64,000 nt of DNA from Candidatus Latescibacterota bacterium (lineage in GTDB: Bacteria; Latescibacterota; UBA2968; UBA8231), in contig JADZBP010000206.1 in assembly GCA_020852055.1 (NCBI GenBank), positions 1 through 64,000 of the forward strand. The letters are read 5' to 3'. The notes beneath the pieces are model-generated. The model had not been told where the DNA came from. It saw only the letters and a program-made list of their open reading frames with translations, and made no database searches. Shown piece by piece: positions 40,822-50,508 of this stretch. Both the position numbers and the translations under genes were made by a program. Within the stretch, counting starts at the first letter, position 1; every line of letters begins with the position of its first letter.

Positions 40822-42489
40822 ATGGAAGATAAAAGAACCATCGTTGCGTTCCTGATCATCGGGGTCATCATTGTTCTTATGCCCTATTACCTGGACTGGC
40901 TCGGTGTTTCGTCGCCGGCAGTGCCGCCGGCAGCACCTCGCTCAGAGAGCAGCCTGGCACTCTCCGCGGCACCGGAGTCGGTGGTGCCCCTCGCTGGTGC
41001 TCTGGATGCAGCGGTGCAGCCAGGGACCACTCTGGGGCCCTCGGATTCGGTCCACGCTTTTGTGCCCAGGGAGGTGGTGGTTTCTACACCGCTGCACCGC
41101 CTCACCTTTTCCACTCAAGGGGGGGTTCTGGTTTCGGCGGTATTGCCCAGGTTCCGGGTGTCGTCATCGGCTCAGGTGGGGGAGGCCAAGATGGTGGAGT
41201 TGCTTCCCGCCGGCGGCAAAGGTTTTTCGCTGGAACTGGTTCAGGGCGAACCAGCCGTGGATCTCTCGGTCCTGGAGTTCGTTCCAGACCGGGAGCAGGG
41301 ATTGACGCTGCAGGCAGGCGAACAGGGGGTCTTGCGGTTTTCCGCGCGGCTCCCAGGTGATCGCACGGTGGAAAAGATCTTTCACTTCAACGCGGACCGG
41401 TACGGCATCGAGACCGAGATTCGACTGGCCGGGTTTCGCGAGGAAACAGAAGCGTTCCTCAACTGGGATGGGGGCATTGGCCGGACCGAAAAGAGCGAAG
41501 AAGCGGACCTCAGCGACATGAAGGGGCTTGCCTTCATCAATGAGGACCTCAGCGAACTCAAGATCGCTGCCGATGAGGACAAGAAACTGTGGGAGGATAA
41601 AGGGCAGGTCAAGCTGGTGGGGGTTCGCAATAAATACTTCCTGACCGCGCTTTCGCCCATTGGGGAAGGATATTTCCGGGCTTCGTTACACGCGGATCAC
41701 GCTGGACTGGTGGTGCCCAACTATTCCTACAAGATCGGCGCAACCCTTTCGTCGGGGGTGCCCTGGCGCAATCTGTTCTATCTTGGGCCACTGGATTATG
41801 AGGAACTGAGCAGCTATCAAAAGGAACTCGAACGGGCCATGAACCTCGGTTGGCCAGTCATCCGGCAGATCAGTGCCGTTCTGATGGCCGTCTTTGTCGC
41901 AGCCTATCAGGTGATCCCCAACTTCGGCTGGGTTATCGTGCTCTTTGCGCTGGCGATCAAACTGCTCGTGTATCCGCTGACCCAAAAATCGTTCCAGTCG
42001 GCCAACAAGATGCAGGAGGTGCAGCCGAAACTTCTCGCCCTGCGGGAGAAGTTCAAAAACGATCCGCAGCGTCTGAGTCGAGAAACGATGAAACTCTACC
42101 AGGAGGAGGGTATCAATCCTCTCGGAGGGTGCCTGCCGATGGTGCTCCAGATGCCCATCTTCTTTTCGCTTTATAATGTCTTTTCGAATACCATCGAGCT
42201 TCGCCAAGCGCCCTTTATGCTCTGGATTCAGGACCTTTCTCTTCCCGACGAGGTCCTGATCGCCGGCTTTGGGCTGCATATCCTGCCTCTACTTATGGCG
42301 GTATCGATGTTCTTCCAGTCCAAGATGACAATGAAGGATCCCAAACAAGCCGCTATGGTCTACCTGATGCCCGTGATGATGATCTTCATCTTTTGGAAGC
42401 TCTCCTCCGGCCTGGTGCTCTATTGGACGGTTTTTAATCTGCTCTCGATTGCGCAGCAGTGGCTTACCGTCAGGTTCCAGTCTAAATAG
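40822..42489 (+). CDS. yidC: Membrane protein insertase YidC
   Basis: MEDKRTIVAFLIIGVIIVLMPYYL; C-terminal ALAIKLLVYPLTQKSFQSANKMQEVQPKLLALREKFKNDPQRLSRETMKLYQEEGINPLGGCLPMVLQMPIFFSLY. Confidence 0.95.
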   Translation: MEDKRTIVAFLIIGVIIVLMPYYLDWLGVSSPAVPPAAPRSESSLALSAAPESVVPLAGALDAAVQPGTTLGPSDSVHAFVPREVVVSTPLHRLTFSTQGGVLVSAVLPRFRVSSSAQVGEAKMVELLPAGGKGFSLELVQGEPAVDLSVLEFVPDREQGLTLQAGEQGVLRFSARLPGDRTVEKIFHFNADRYGIETEIRLAGFREETEAFLNWDGGIGRTEKSEEADLSDMKGLAFINEDLSELKIAADEDKKLWEDKGQVKLVGVRNKYFLTALSPIGEGYFRASLHADHAGLVVPNYSYKIGATLSSGVPWRNLFYLGPLDYEELSSYQKELERAMNLGWPVIRQISAVLMAVFVAAYQVIPNFGWVIVLFALAIKLLVYPLTQKSFQSANKMQEVQPKLLALREKFKNDPQRLSRETMKLYQEEGINPLGGCLPMVLQMPIFFSLYNVFSNTIELRQAPFMLWIQDLSLPDEVLIAGFGLHILPLLMAVSMFFQSKMTMKDPKQAAMVYLMPVMMIFIFWKLSSGLVLYWTVFNLLSIAQQWLTVRFQSK

Positions 42490-42504
42490 CACGGGCGCTC
42501 GATT

Positions 42505-43887
42505 TTGCCCAGACCCTCAACCCTCCGGCCCCACCGCCCCGCCACTGAAACGATTGTAGCGATTGCTACCGCCTCCGCTCCTTCTGGCATCGGGATTGTC
42601 CGCCTTAGCGGTCCCGATGCCATTTCTATTGGCCAACGGCTGTTCAGGGCTCGAGATCCTCTCGGCAAGTGTCCCCGGCGCGTCGACCACGGCTTGGTCT
42701 TGGGGGGGGATGGGCAGGAAATCGACCAGGGCCTGGCCTGGGTATTTCCAGCGCCGCGTTCCTATACTGGAGAGGATACCGTGGAGATATCCTGCCATGG
42801 GAGCCTCGTGGTGTTGGAGGCCCTGGTTCGGGCGGCGGTTGGGGCAGGTGCAGTCCTTGCCGGGCCGGGCGAGTTTACCCGGCGGGCGTTTCTGAACGGC
42901 AAGATGGACTTGGTTCAGGCCGAAGCGGTGGTGGATCTCATTCACGCTTCCGGGCGTTTTACCCTCGACAATGCCTATGGCTTACTCAAAGGGCGGTTGT
43001 CGGCGGAAGTTGGGGAAATAAAACGCGAACTGCTGCGAGCTCTCGCCCATACAGAAGCCTTGCTGGATTTTCCTGAGGAGGTTGCGATCGGGGGGCAGGA
43101 TATTGCGGCGGCGGTAGCCAGGACCTGCCAGAGATGCGCGGCTTTGACAGCTACCTTTACAACCTTTTCGCGGAGGCAAGAGGGGATCGGGGTGGCGATC
43201 ATCGGACCTCCGAATGCTGGCAAGTCCTCTGTTTTCAACCTTCTGCTTAAAGAATCCCGTGCGATAGTTTCACCGATCCCCGGCACCACCCGCGATCTGA
43301 TCGAAGCCCGACTCTATATCGACGGCGAGCTTTTCAGGCTGGTGGATACGGCTGGCCTGCGAACCACGACTGACCCCATCGAGGTAGAGGGGGTGGCGCG
43401 TGCGCATGGAGCGGCTACCGAGGCAGACATCAGGCTTTTGGTTCTGGATTCCTCCCTACCATGGGACATTGCTTGGGATTCCATGGTTGCCAAGTTGGTG
43501 CCAGACCGGGATTTGGTGGTTTTGAACAAATCCGACCTACCGCGGGTTTTGCCAGGTTTTGCTGCGGCCGGTTTCCGCGTGGTTTCGATTTCGGCTCTGA
43601 CAGGGGATGGAGTTGGGGGGCTTCTGGATGCGTTGCGCCTCTCACTTGGGCCTTCGCCAGTGGGTTCGGCCACGGGCCTGGTCCACCTCCGCCACTTCGA
43701 TTGCCTTTCGCGCGTGGAGGGCTACTTGCGGAACGCGCAGGGAATCCTTGGAAGTGATGAGATCGCGCTGGAATGTGTTGCCGAGGAGCTTCGCGCTGCA
43801 ATCGATCAGGTTCATGTGCTCCTCGGCACTCAGGCGAGCGAGGAAGTTCTCGACCTTGTTTTTTCTGAATTCTGCATTGGGAAATAG
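42505..43887 (+). CDS. mnmE: tRNA uridine-5-carboxymethylaminomethyl(34) synthesis GTPase MnmE (TTG start; exact start uncertain)
   Basis: TIVAIATASAPSGIGIVRLSGPDA, GPPNAGKSSVFNLLL, IPGTTRDLIEARLYIDGELFRLVDTAGLR, C-terminal FCIGK. Confidence 0.95.
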   Translation: MPRPSTLRPHRPATETIVAIATASAPSGIGIVRLSGPDAISIGQRLFRARDPLGKCPRRVDHGLVLGGDGQEIDQGLAWVFPAPRSYTGEDTVEISCHGSLVVLEALVRAAVGAGAVLAGPGEFTRRAFLNGKMDLVQAEAVVDLIHASGRFTLDNAYGLLKGRLSAEVGEIKRELLRALAHTEALLDFPEEVAIGGQDIAAAVARTCQRCAALTATFTTFSRRQEGIGVAIIGPPNAGKSSVFNLLLKESRAIVSPIPGTTRDLIEARLYIDGELFRLVDTAGLRTTTDPIEVEGVARAHGAATEADIRLLVLDSSLPWDIAWDSMVAKLVPDRDLVVLNKSDLPRVLPGFAAAGFRVVSISALTGDGVGGLLDALRLSLGPSPVGSATGLVHLRHFDCLSRVEGYLRNAQGILGSDEIALECVAEELRAAIDQVHVLLGTQASEEVLDLVFSEFCIGK

Positions 43888-43896
43888 AGGATGACT

Positions 43897-43924
43897 TTCA
43901 GATGTTTCACGTGAAACATCTGAA
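43897..43924. promoter_or_regulatory. parS centromere-like site 1
   Basis: TGTTTCACGTGAAACA (43903-43918) equals the parS consensus, inside a perfect 28-bp palindrome TTCAGATGTTTCACGTGAAACATCTGAA. Confidence 0.9.
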
Positions 43925-43993
43925 GCAATTCAACTTGGGCTGGGTTTAATCAATGAGGACAGATCGGTGAACCGGAGCCCCCCTGAGGTCTCG

Positions 43994-44659
43994 ATGTTCC
44001 ACGTGAAACATTCCACGGATGCCGCCGATGGATCGATGGTGTCAAGGGAGGATCAGGTAAACAGCATCGCCCAGTGGTTAGCTGAGCGTGGACGTGCGCT
44101 TGCTCCCGAACAGAACCAGCGGTTATTAGAGTACCAACGCCTCCTATATCAGGCTTCAGGAAAGACCAACCTGATATCATTCCGAGACCGCGAGAACTTG
44201 CCGGTGCGCCATATTCTGCCCTCGCTGAACATGGGGGTGCCAATGTCTCTGCTTCCCAATAGGAGGGTGCTTGACTTCGGCTCTGGCGCCGGGATTCCGG
44301 GGATACCGCTTAAAATACTATTTCCGATGAGCTCTTTTGTATTGGTCGAAAGTAGACGAAAACGCGCCAATTTTCTGCGCGATACCATCCGACGCCTGGG
44401 TCTGCAGGAGATCGAGGTTCTTAACGTCCGGATCGAGGATGTGCATCAGGAGCTGGCCAACTGCATGGATCTGGTCGTCACCAGGGCTGCAGTCGACCTT
44501 ACAAGCCTATGGAGATGGGTAGCCCCCGTACTAAAAGTCCACGGGTTTGCCATCACAACCTTAGGCGAAAGCCGCGGATACCAGTCGGCGGCGGCAGTGA
44601 TTCTAAGGAAAAAGACCGAAGGTCTGGACCAGACCAACTGGTTTGGCGTGGTGCGCTAA
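43994..44659 (+). CDS. rsmG: 16S rRNA (guanine(527)-N(7))-methyltransferase RsmG
   Basis: RRVLDFGSGAGIPGIPLKILFPMSSFVLVESRRKRANFLRDTIRRLGL; N-terminus MFHVKHS. Confidence 0.92.
   Translation: MFHVKHSTDAADGSMVSREDQVNSIAQWLAERGRALAPEQNQRLLEYQRLLYQASGKTNLISFRDRENLPVRHILPSLNMGVPMSLLPNRRVLDFGSGAGIPGIPLKILFPMSSFVLVESRRKRANFLRDTIRRLGLQEIEVLNVRIEDVHQELANCMDLVVTRAAVDLTSLWRWVAPVLKVHGFAITTLGESRGYQSAAAVILRKKTEGLDQTNWFGVVR
43995..44010. promoter_or_regulatory. parS-like site 2, embedded in the rsmG start codons
   Basis: TGTTCCACGTGAAACA, one mismatch from parS; encodes the MFHVKH N-terminus. Confidence 0.85.
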
Positions 44660-44815
44660 CCAGGTTGTCCACACCAGTTATCCACAGGTCATGTGCAAAG
44701 GTGGATAACCTCACGCGATTGTGCCTTGGTCTATGAAAAAACACAGTTTAGCGAAGGATATTACAACCCCCAAAAAACGGGTCGAATGTGGAAAAATCCC
44801 GGACAATGTGAATAA
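44660..44815. other. Second DnaA-box cluster downstream of rsmG
   Basis: Exact TTATCCACA 44678-44686; near matches TTGTCCACA 44665-44673, GGTGGATAA 44700-44708, and further TGTGGAAAA and TGTGAATAA in AT-rich sequence. Confidence 0.6.
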
Positions 44816-44912
44816 CCAAAATCATATAACTTGCCCTGTGCATGGCGTTCAGTATATTCTATATTAGTCCAGAAGAACACTCGATTTCGCATCCCGAACA
44901 AGGAACCCTGCG

Positions 44913-45527
44913 GTGCTCGATAAGTACCTAAAGATCTGGGTCAATGCGATCCTCCGGCCCCTCGCCCGGTTTTTCATCCGGCTGGGTTTTCGCCCGGATT
45001 GGCTCACCTTGCTCGGGTTGTTGACCAACCTTTTCGCCACCGCAGCTTTCGCCAAGGGACACCTGAAGCTAGGTGCCGGGATCATGCTCTTGGCTGGAGT
45101 GTGCGATATCCTGGACGGGCAGGTCGCGCGGGAAGGGCGCAGCGAGACAAAATTCGGCGCGTTACTCGATTCAACCACCGACCGTTATTCCGAAATCTTC
45201 CTCTATTTCGGCATCGGAGCGTACCTGATCGGCAAAGCCGAATGGCTCTCCTCTGCGGTGCTTTTTTTCGCCCTCTCCGGTTCGTTGATGGTCAGTTACG
45301 TACGCGCCCGGGCCGAAGGGCTCGGTGAGGACTGCAAGGTCGGATTCATGCAGCGGCCCGAACGCCTGGTCGCCCTGGCCTTGGGAGGACTATATGGGCA
45401 CGAAGGCCTGTTGCTGGTCTTGGTGATTCTGGCCGTTACCACCAACTTCACCGTAATCGAACGCCTCGCCCATATCCGCAACAAGATGAAAACCACCTCA
45501 TCTCCTCCCGCCACCATGCAGTCGTAG
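44913..45527 (+). CDS. CDP-alcohol phosphatidyltransferase family protein (GTG start)
   Basis: Motif DGQVAREGRSETKFGALLDSTTDRYSE with multiple TM segments. Confidence 0.9.
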   Translation: MLDKYLKIWVNAILRPLARFFIRLGFRPDWLTLLGLLTNLFATAAFAKGHLKLGAGIMLLAGVCDILDGQVAREGRSETKFGALLDSTTDRYSEIFLYFGIGAYLIGKAEWLSSAVLFFALSGSLMVSYVRARAEGLGEDCKVGFMQRPERLVALALGGLYGHEGLLLVLVILAVTTNFTVIERLAHIRNKMKTTSSPPATMQS

Positions 45528-46253
45528 TTGCCCCAGATTCACGCCACCCACAAAATCCTCCGAACCAGGTCTACCTTGCACAAAGGGCTGTTCATCGTTT
45601 TCGAGGGCATCGACGGCTCTGGGACCACAACCCAGTGCCAGGTGCTCACCGAAAAGCTTGCCACACTAGGCCATCCTGTTGCCCAGACCCGCGAGCCCGG
45701 GGGTACCCCGCTGGCCGAAGCCATCCGGGCATTGGTGCTAGACCCCAAGTCCACCGGAATAGCCGACCTCACCGAACTTCTCCTCTACGCGGCGAGCCGG
45801 GCCCAACACGTCAGCGAAAAGATCCGGCCCGCGCTGATGCAGGGCGCCCACGTGATCTGTGACCGATTCACGGCCTCCACCTGGGCCTACCAGGGATACG
45901 GCCGGGGACTGGATCTGGCGCTCATCGCCCAGGTGACAAAAATCGCGGAGGACGGTTGCGAACCTGACCTGACCGTTTACCTCCAGGTGCCGCTGGCTCT
46001 AGCCCGGACCCGGCGGGCCAAGCGGGGACAGGTACCCGATCGGCTGGAACTGGCGGGCGACGATTTCCAGGCGCGTGTCGCCAACGGGTACCAGGAACTC
46101 GCCAAACTGAACCCGGACAAGGCCATGGCGGTCGACGGAAGCCGCAACCCAAACGAGGTCGCGACCGAAATCTGGAACGGTCTGAGGGAACGGTGGCCCG
46201 AATTCCCGTCGCCAACCCCAAAGGCGCCGACGAAAAACCAAGGAACAAGATGA
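45528..46253 (+). CDS. tmk: dTMP kinase (variant Walker A)
   Basis: GLFIVFEGIDGSGTTTQCQVL, QTREPGGTPLAEAIRALVL, VICDRFTASTWAYQGYGRGLDL; exact start uncertain. Confidence 0.88.
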   Translation: MPQIHATHKILRTRSTLHKGLFIVFEGIDGSGTTTQCQVLTEKLATLGHPVAQTREPGGTPLAEAIRALVLDPKSTGIADLTELLLYAASRAQHVSEKIRPALMQGAHVICDRFTASTWAYQGYGRGLDLALIAQVTKIAEDGCEPDLTVYLQVPLALARTRRAKRGQVPDRLELAGDDFQARVANGYQELAKLNPDKAMAVDGSRNPNEVATEIWNGLRERWPEFPSPTPKAPTKNQGTR

Positions 46254-48193
46254 AAAGATTGATGTTATCCCTACTGCTCGCCGGAGCCCTGGCGCTGCCG
46301 TGGCCGACTTGGGGGGCAGAAAACGATCCGTACGCCGAAGTCAACGCAAGTTGGGATCGTTTCGGCGACGTCTACCTGCACATCCTCGAGAACTACTATA
46401 CCCACCTCGACCAGACCAAGGTCATGCGTTCAGCTATCGAGGGCATGATCAAGGATCTCGACCCGTACAGTCAGTTCTTCGATCAGGAGGGTCTGCGCCA
46501 GCTGCGGCAGGATACCACCGGAAAGTTCGCCGGCCTGGGCATCACCGTCGGCATCAAGGACGGGTTCCCCGTTATCATCGTCCCAATCGAAGAAACCCCT
46601 GCTGAGCGTGCAGGGCTGCTGCCCGGGGACCAACTAGTTGAAATCGACGGCAAAAGCACCAAGGGCAGCTCACTCGACGACATCGTCGCCATGTTGCGGG
46701 GGGAGCCCGGTTCCCGGGTCCAACTGAAGGTCCACCGTTACGGCCACGAGGATTGGGTGCAGTCCCTCGACCGCGAAATCATCAAAATCCGCAGCGTCAC
46801 CCTCACCGAACTCCTGGCCGGTGACATCGGCTATATCAGTATGAAACAGACGCGTTTTTCCGAGGATACCGCCGACGAGGTGGCCGAATCCCTCAGAAAA
46901 CTGAAAGAGGCAGGCGCTCAAGGAGTCATCCTCGATCTGCGCGGAAATCCGGGGGGTCTGTTGAGTCAGGCCGTAGGTGTTGCCGAACTGGTGTTGCCAA
47001 AGGGGGCGCCGGTGGTAACCATCAAGGAGCGCGACAACAAGAAGGAGGAGAAAAAGACCGCCAGCGGCCACTCGATCAGCGAGGTTCTGCCCCTGATCGT
47101 TTTGATCGACGAGGGCAGCGCCAGTGCCGCTGAGATTGTCGCCGGGGCCATACAGGACAATGACCGTGGGGTGATCCTCGGCACGACCTCATTCGGCAAG
47201 GGATCCGTGCAGACCATTTTCGATCTGCACGAAGCCGACGAGTCGGCCCTGAAACTGACCACGGCCCTGTACTATACACCCAGCGGGCGCTGTATCCACC
47301 GGCTAAGCCACAGCTCGGACCGAAACCTCCTGCTCAAGGTTCCATTCGGTGAGGTGGAGTTGCCCGTCGCAGGAGTACTCGAAATCCTGATGAAATCGGC
47401 GGACGCGCTACAGGCTGCCGGCGAACTCAAAAGCCGGTTTGACCTTGAGGATTCCGTAGTTGCCCAGATCCTGGCGGAACCTCTGGCCAGCCTGGTGGGA
47501 CAACCGCGGAAGTATGTTGCCGATGCTGCGCAAGTGAAACCGGTTCGGCCAGATGGCGACCCAAGAGGCGATACCGCGGCATCCCGGAAGGCCGAGGCAG
47601 AGGTCTACCACACGCGCAAAGGGCGGCCAGTCTACGGTGGGGGGGGCATAACCCCAGATCTGGTCAGCGAACCCCCGGCGCTGCCTTCTGTGGTCCGGGA
47701 GCTCCAAAAGGAGCGCCTGTTTTTCGACTTCGCCATCGAATACGTCGGTCAGGATACGGCCATGAGTACCCTCAAGATGGCCCCCGAGGTCGATGCGCCG
47801 ATGTTGGCCGCTTTTGAAACCTTCGTGCGATCCCGTAGCGCCACCCGCGACTCCACCATCAGTGAGGGGATCGCCAAAAAGCGAGTCGCCGAACTGCGCC
47901 GGCTGGGTGATGAGCTCAACTGGAATCCCGAAACCATGGCCGATATCGACCGCCTGGAACAGGCATTGGCGGCGGAAAAAAGCAAGGGAATCATCAATCC
48001 TGTCACGGAACCCTATATCAGGGAAGCCATCAGGCGGGACCTAATCCTGAGGTTGCAGGGCAAAAAAGCCAGCCTGATCGCAGAGCTGGAGAGCGACGTT
48101 CAGGTAAATCAGGCAATCGCATTGCTGAAAGAGCCACAGCGCTACAGCCAGTATCTGGTTGTGGCCAGCTCTAAGGAACAAAAAGGGAAATAG
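46250..48193 (+). CDS. S41 family C-terminal processing peptidase with PDZ domain
   Basis: Signal peptide; GLGITVGIKDGFPVIIVPIEETPAERAGLLPGDQLVEIDGKS; LDLRGNPGG; DEGSASAAEIVAGAIQDNDRGVILGTTSFGKGSVQ. Confidence 0.93.
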   Translation: MKRLMLSLLLAGALALPWPTWGAENDPYAEVNASWDRFGDVYLHILENYYTHLDQTKVMRSAIEGMIKDLDPYSQFFDQEGLRQLRQDTTGKFAGLGITVGIKDGFPVIIVPIEETPAERAGLLPGDQLVEIDGKSTKGSSLDDIVAMLRGEPGSRVQLKVHRYGHEDWVQSLDREIIKIRSVTLTELLAGDIGYISMKQTRFSEDTADEVAESLRKLKEAGAQGVILDLRGNPGGLLSQAVGVAELVLPKGAPVVTIKERDNKKEEKKTASGHSISEVLPLIVLIDEGSASAAEIVAGAIQDNDRGVILGTTSFGKGSVQTIFDLHEADESALKLTTALYYTPSGRCIHRLSHSSDRNLLLKVPFGEVELPVAGVLEILMKSADALQAAGELKSRFDLEDSVVAQILAEPLASLVGQPRKYVADAAQVKPVRPDGDPRGDTAASRKAEAEVYHTRKGRPVYGGGGITPDLVSEPPALPSVVRELQKERLFFDFAIEYVGQDTAMSTLKMAPEVDAPMLAAFETFVRSRSATRDSTISEGIAKKRVAELRRLGDELNWNPETMADIDRLEQALAAEKSKGIINPVTEPYIREAIRRDLILRLQGKKASLIAELESDVQVNQAIALLKEPQRYSQYLVVASSKEQKGK

Positions 48194-48206
48194 CAGGATA
48201 TATCTA

Positions 48207-49748
48207 ATGAAAACAGAAATTTATATAAACGAAGGCATCCACGAGTCAAGAATCGCCATCATCGAGGATGGGCAACTCGCCGAGATCTGGATCGAGCGCC
48301 CGGAAAACGAACGCATGGTTGGCGACATATATAAAGGAACAGTAAACGCGGTGCTGCCCAGCCTGCAGGCCGCCTTCATCGAGATGGGTCTGGAACGCAC
48401 GGCATTCCTCCAGGTCCGCGACATGATGGAGGCCGATTCGGCCGAGTACGAAGAAGGCGGCGGGGGCGGCGGTGGTCGTGGTCACCGCCGGTCGCGGAGT
48501 TATCCGCTGATCCAGGATATCCTGAGCAAAGGCCAAGAGTTGTTGGTCCAGATCACCAAGGAGCCCATCAGCACCAAGGGCGCGCGCGTGACCACCCAGA
48601 TCTCGCTGCCCGGCCGTTTCGTGGTACTGGTGCCGGGTGGGGGGGAGTGGGTCGGGGTGTCGCGGAAGATCTCGAGTCTGCAGGAGCGACGCCGCCTGCG
48701 CGACATGGTCAACGACCTGCGGCCCGAAGGCTACGCGGTGATCATCCGCACCGAGGGCCGCAAAAAAAGCGAACGCGAATTCCGCCGTGATATCAAGAAT
48801 CTGCAAAAGACCTATGAGCGGATGGTGCGGAAAAGCAAGAAACTGCCGCCGCCGGCGCTGGTGCACAAGGAAATGGGCATGACCTCGAGTGTCATCCGCG
48901 ATCTGTTCAATGAAAACGTCGAGCGGGTGGTGGCCGACTCCAAGGGCCGGTACCAGGAAATCCTGGAATATGTGCGGGCGGTCTCGCCGGAACTGAAGAA
49001 GCGCATCGAGTACTACCGCGACCGTCGACCTATCTTCGATGCCTTCAAGATCGAGCAGGAGATCGAAAAGCTGAACGACCGCGTCGTGTGGATGCGCAAA
49101 GGCGGCGGCCTGGTCATCGACCACGCCGAGGCCGGCACTTTCATCGACGTGAACTCGGCCCGCAGTGTTGGTACCCGCGATCAGGAGGAGAACAACCTCA
49201 ATACCAACCTCGAGGCAGTGAGCCAGATCGCCCGTCAGTTGCGCTTGCGCGACATCGGCGGCATCATCGTCATCGACTTCATCGATATGCACGAGGAGAA
49301 GAACCGCCGCAAGGTGATTGAACGCCTAATCGACGAGATGAAAAAGGACCGGGCCAAGGTCTCGATCAGTCCCCAGATCAGCGAGTTCGGCCTGGTGGAG
49401 ATGACCCGCCAGCGGGTGCGCCCCAACCTCCTGCACACCCATAGCGAGCCCTGCCCCACCTGCGACGGCACGGGCCGGGTCATGGGGCCCGATACCACCT
49501 TGACCAAGATCGAGCGCTGGCTCCAGCGCTCGTACGCTGCTAGCGGGGAGCGAAAGCTGGTGCTGAAGGTCAATCCGGAGGTTGCCGGCTACATGATGGA
49601 GGACAAGGAGGGCCGCATCAAGGCCCTGCGCAAAGCCACCAAGGCCCGGCTCGAACTGCGGACCGATCCCAGCCTCAAACCGCAGGAGTACCGCTTCCTC
49701 TCGGCGAAGAGTGCGGCTGACCTCACCGGCACCTTCAACATTATTTGA
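48207..49748 (+). CDS. rng: Ribonuclease G/E family protein
   Basis: IAIIEDGQLAEIWIERPENERMVGDIYKGTVNAVLPSLQAAFIEMG; GGIIVIDFIDM; CPTCDGTGRV. Confidence 0.95.
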   Translation: MKTEIYINEGIHESRIAIIEDGQLAEIWIERPENERMVGDIYKGTVNAVLPSLQAAFIEMGLERTAFLQVRDMMEADSAEYEEGGGGGGGRGHRRSRSYPLIQDILSKGQELLVQITKEPISTKGARVTTQISLPGRFVVLVPGGGEWVGVSRKISSLQERRRLRDMVNDLRPEGYAVIIRTEGRKKSEREFRRDIKNLQKTYERMVRKSKKLPPPALVHKEMGMTSSVIRDLFNENVERVVADSKGRYQEILEYVRAVSPELKKRIEYYRDRRPIFDAFKIEQEIEKLNDRVVWMRKGGGLVIDHAEAGTFIDVNSARSVGTRDQEENNLNTNLEAVSQIARQLRLRDIGGIIVIDFIDMHEEKNRRKVIERLIDEMKKDRAKVSISPQISEFGLVEMTRQRVRPNLLHTHSEPCPTCDGTGRVMGPDTTLTKIERWLQRSYAASGERKLVLKVNPEVAGYMMEDKEGRIKALRKATKARLELRTDPSLKPQEYRFLSAKSAADLTGTFNII

Positions 49749-49773
49749 CAGGACGGGCGACAGCGCTTATTTT
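49745..49773 (+). promoter_or_regulatory. Putative promoter for rplU-rpmA
   Basis: TTGACA (49745-49750), 17-nt spacer, TATTTT (49768-49773). Confidence 0.5.
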
Positions 49774-49824
49774 TTTCTTCTTCGTTTCATCCATTCCTGA
49801 GAGCAGGTCACTCCGGAGAAGAAC

Positions 49825-50142
49825 ATGTACGCTATTGTAAAGATTGCCGGACAGCAGATACGGGCCGAAAAAGGGCGCAAGGTCATGGTTCCCAAGCTGG
49901 AACTGGCCGAAGGTTCCCGCCACCGCTTTGCTGAAGTAATGCTGATCACCGAAGAGGGCAATACTCAGATCGGGCAACCGCTAGTGGCCGGTGCCGCTGT
50001 CGAGGCCACCGTCGTGGGCCACGGGCGCGACGAGAAGATCGAGATCTACAAGATGCGCCGCCGCAAGAATTACCGGCGCCGCAAGGGACATCGGCAGTAC
50101 TATACCGAGCTGAAAATCGAAGACATCCTGTTGGCCAATTGA
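49825..50142 (+). CDS. rplU: 50S ribosomal protein L21
   Basis: MYAIVKIAGQQIRAEKGRKVMVPKLE ... MRRRKNYRRRKGHRQYYTELKIEDI. Confidence 0.97.
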   Translation: MYAIVKIAGQQIRAEKGRKVMVPKLELAEGSRHRFAEVMLITEEGNTQIGQPLVAGAAVEATVVGHGRDEKIEIYKMRRRKNYRRRKGHRQYYTELKIEDILLAN

Positions 50143-50169
50143 CGGGCAGCATTTACAGGAGCAGAAAAC

Positions 50170-50424
50170 ATGGCGCATAAAAAAGGCGTAGGTAGTTCCA
50201 GAAACGGTCGCGACAGCAACTCCCAGCGTCTGGGGGTGAAACGCTATGGTGGCCAACACGTGACCGCCGGCAGTATTCTGATCCGCCAGCGCGGCACGCG
50301 CATCCATCCGGGCACCAATGTGCGCAAAGGGGGGGACGACACCCTCTTTGCCATCGTCGACGGCACGGTCAAGTACGAGGTCAAGGGCCGAAACCGCAAG
50401 CAGGTGAGCGTCTACACTGCCTGA
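50170..50424 (+). CDS. rpmA: 50S ribosomal protein L27
   Basis: [48 protein letters not shown]. Confidence 0.97.
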   Translation: MAHKKGVGSSRNGRDSNSQRLGVKRYGGQHVTAGSILIRQRGTRIHPGTNVRKGGDDTLFAIVDGTVKYEVKGRNRKQVSVYTA

Positions 50425-50455
50425 GGGCCGGAAAACGTTCTCTTCTCAATACACT

Positions 50456-50491
50456 ATGGCCACGCTTCCAGCAGGTGGCCATTTGTATTTT
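50456..50491 (+). terminator. Intrinsic terminator after rpmA
   Basis: atggccac/gtggccat stem, 11-nt loop, followed by ttgtatttt. Confidence 0.75.
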
Positions 50492-50508
50492 GCATACAGG
50501 AAGGGCGT

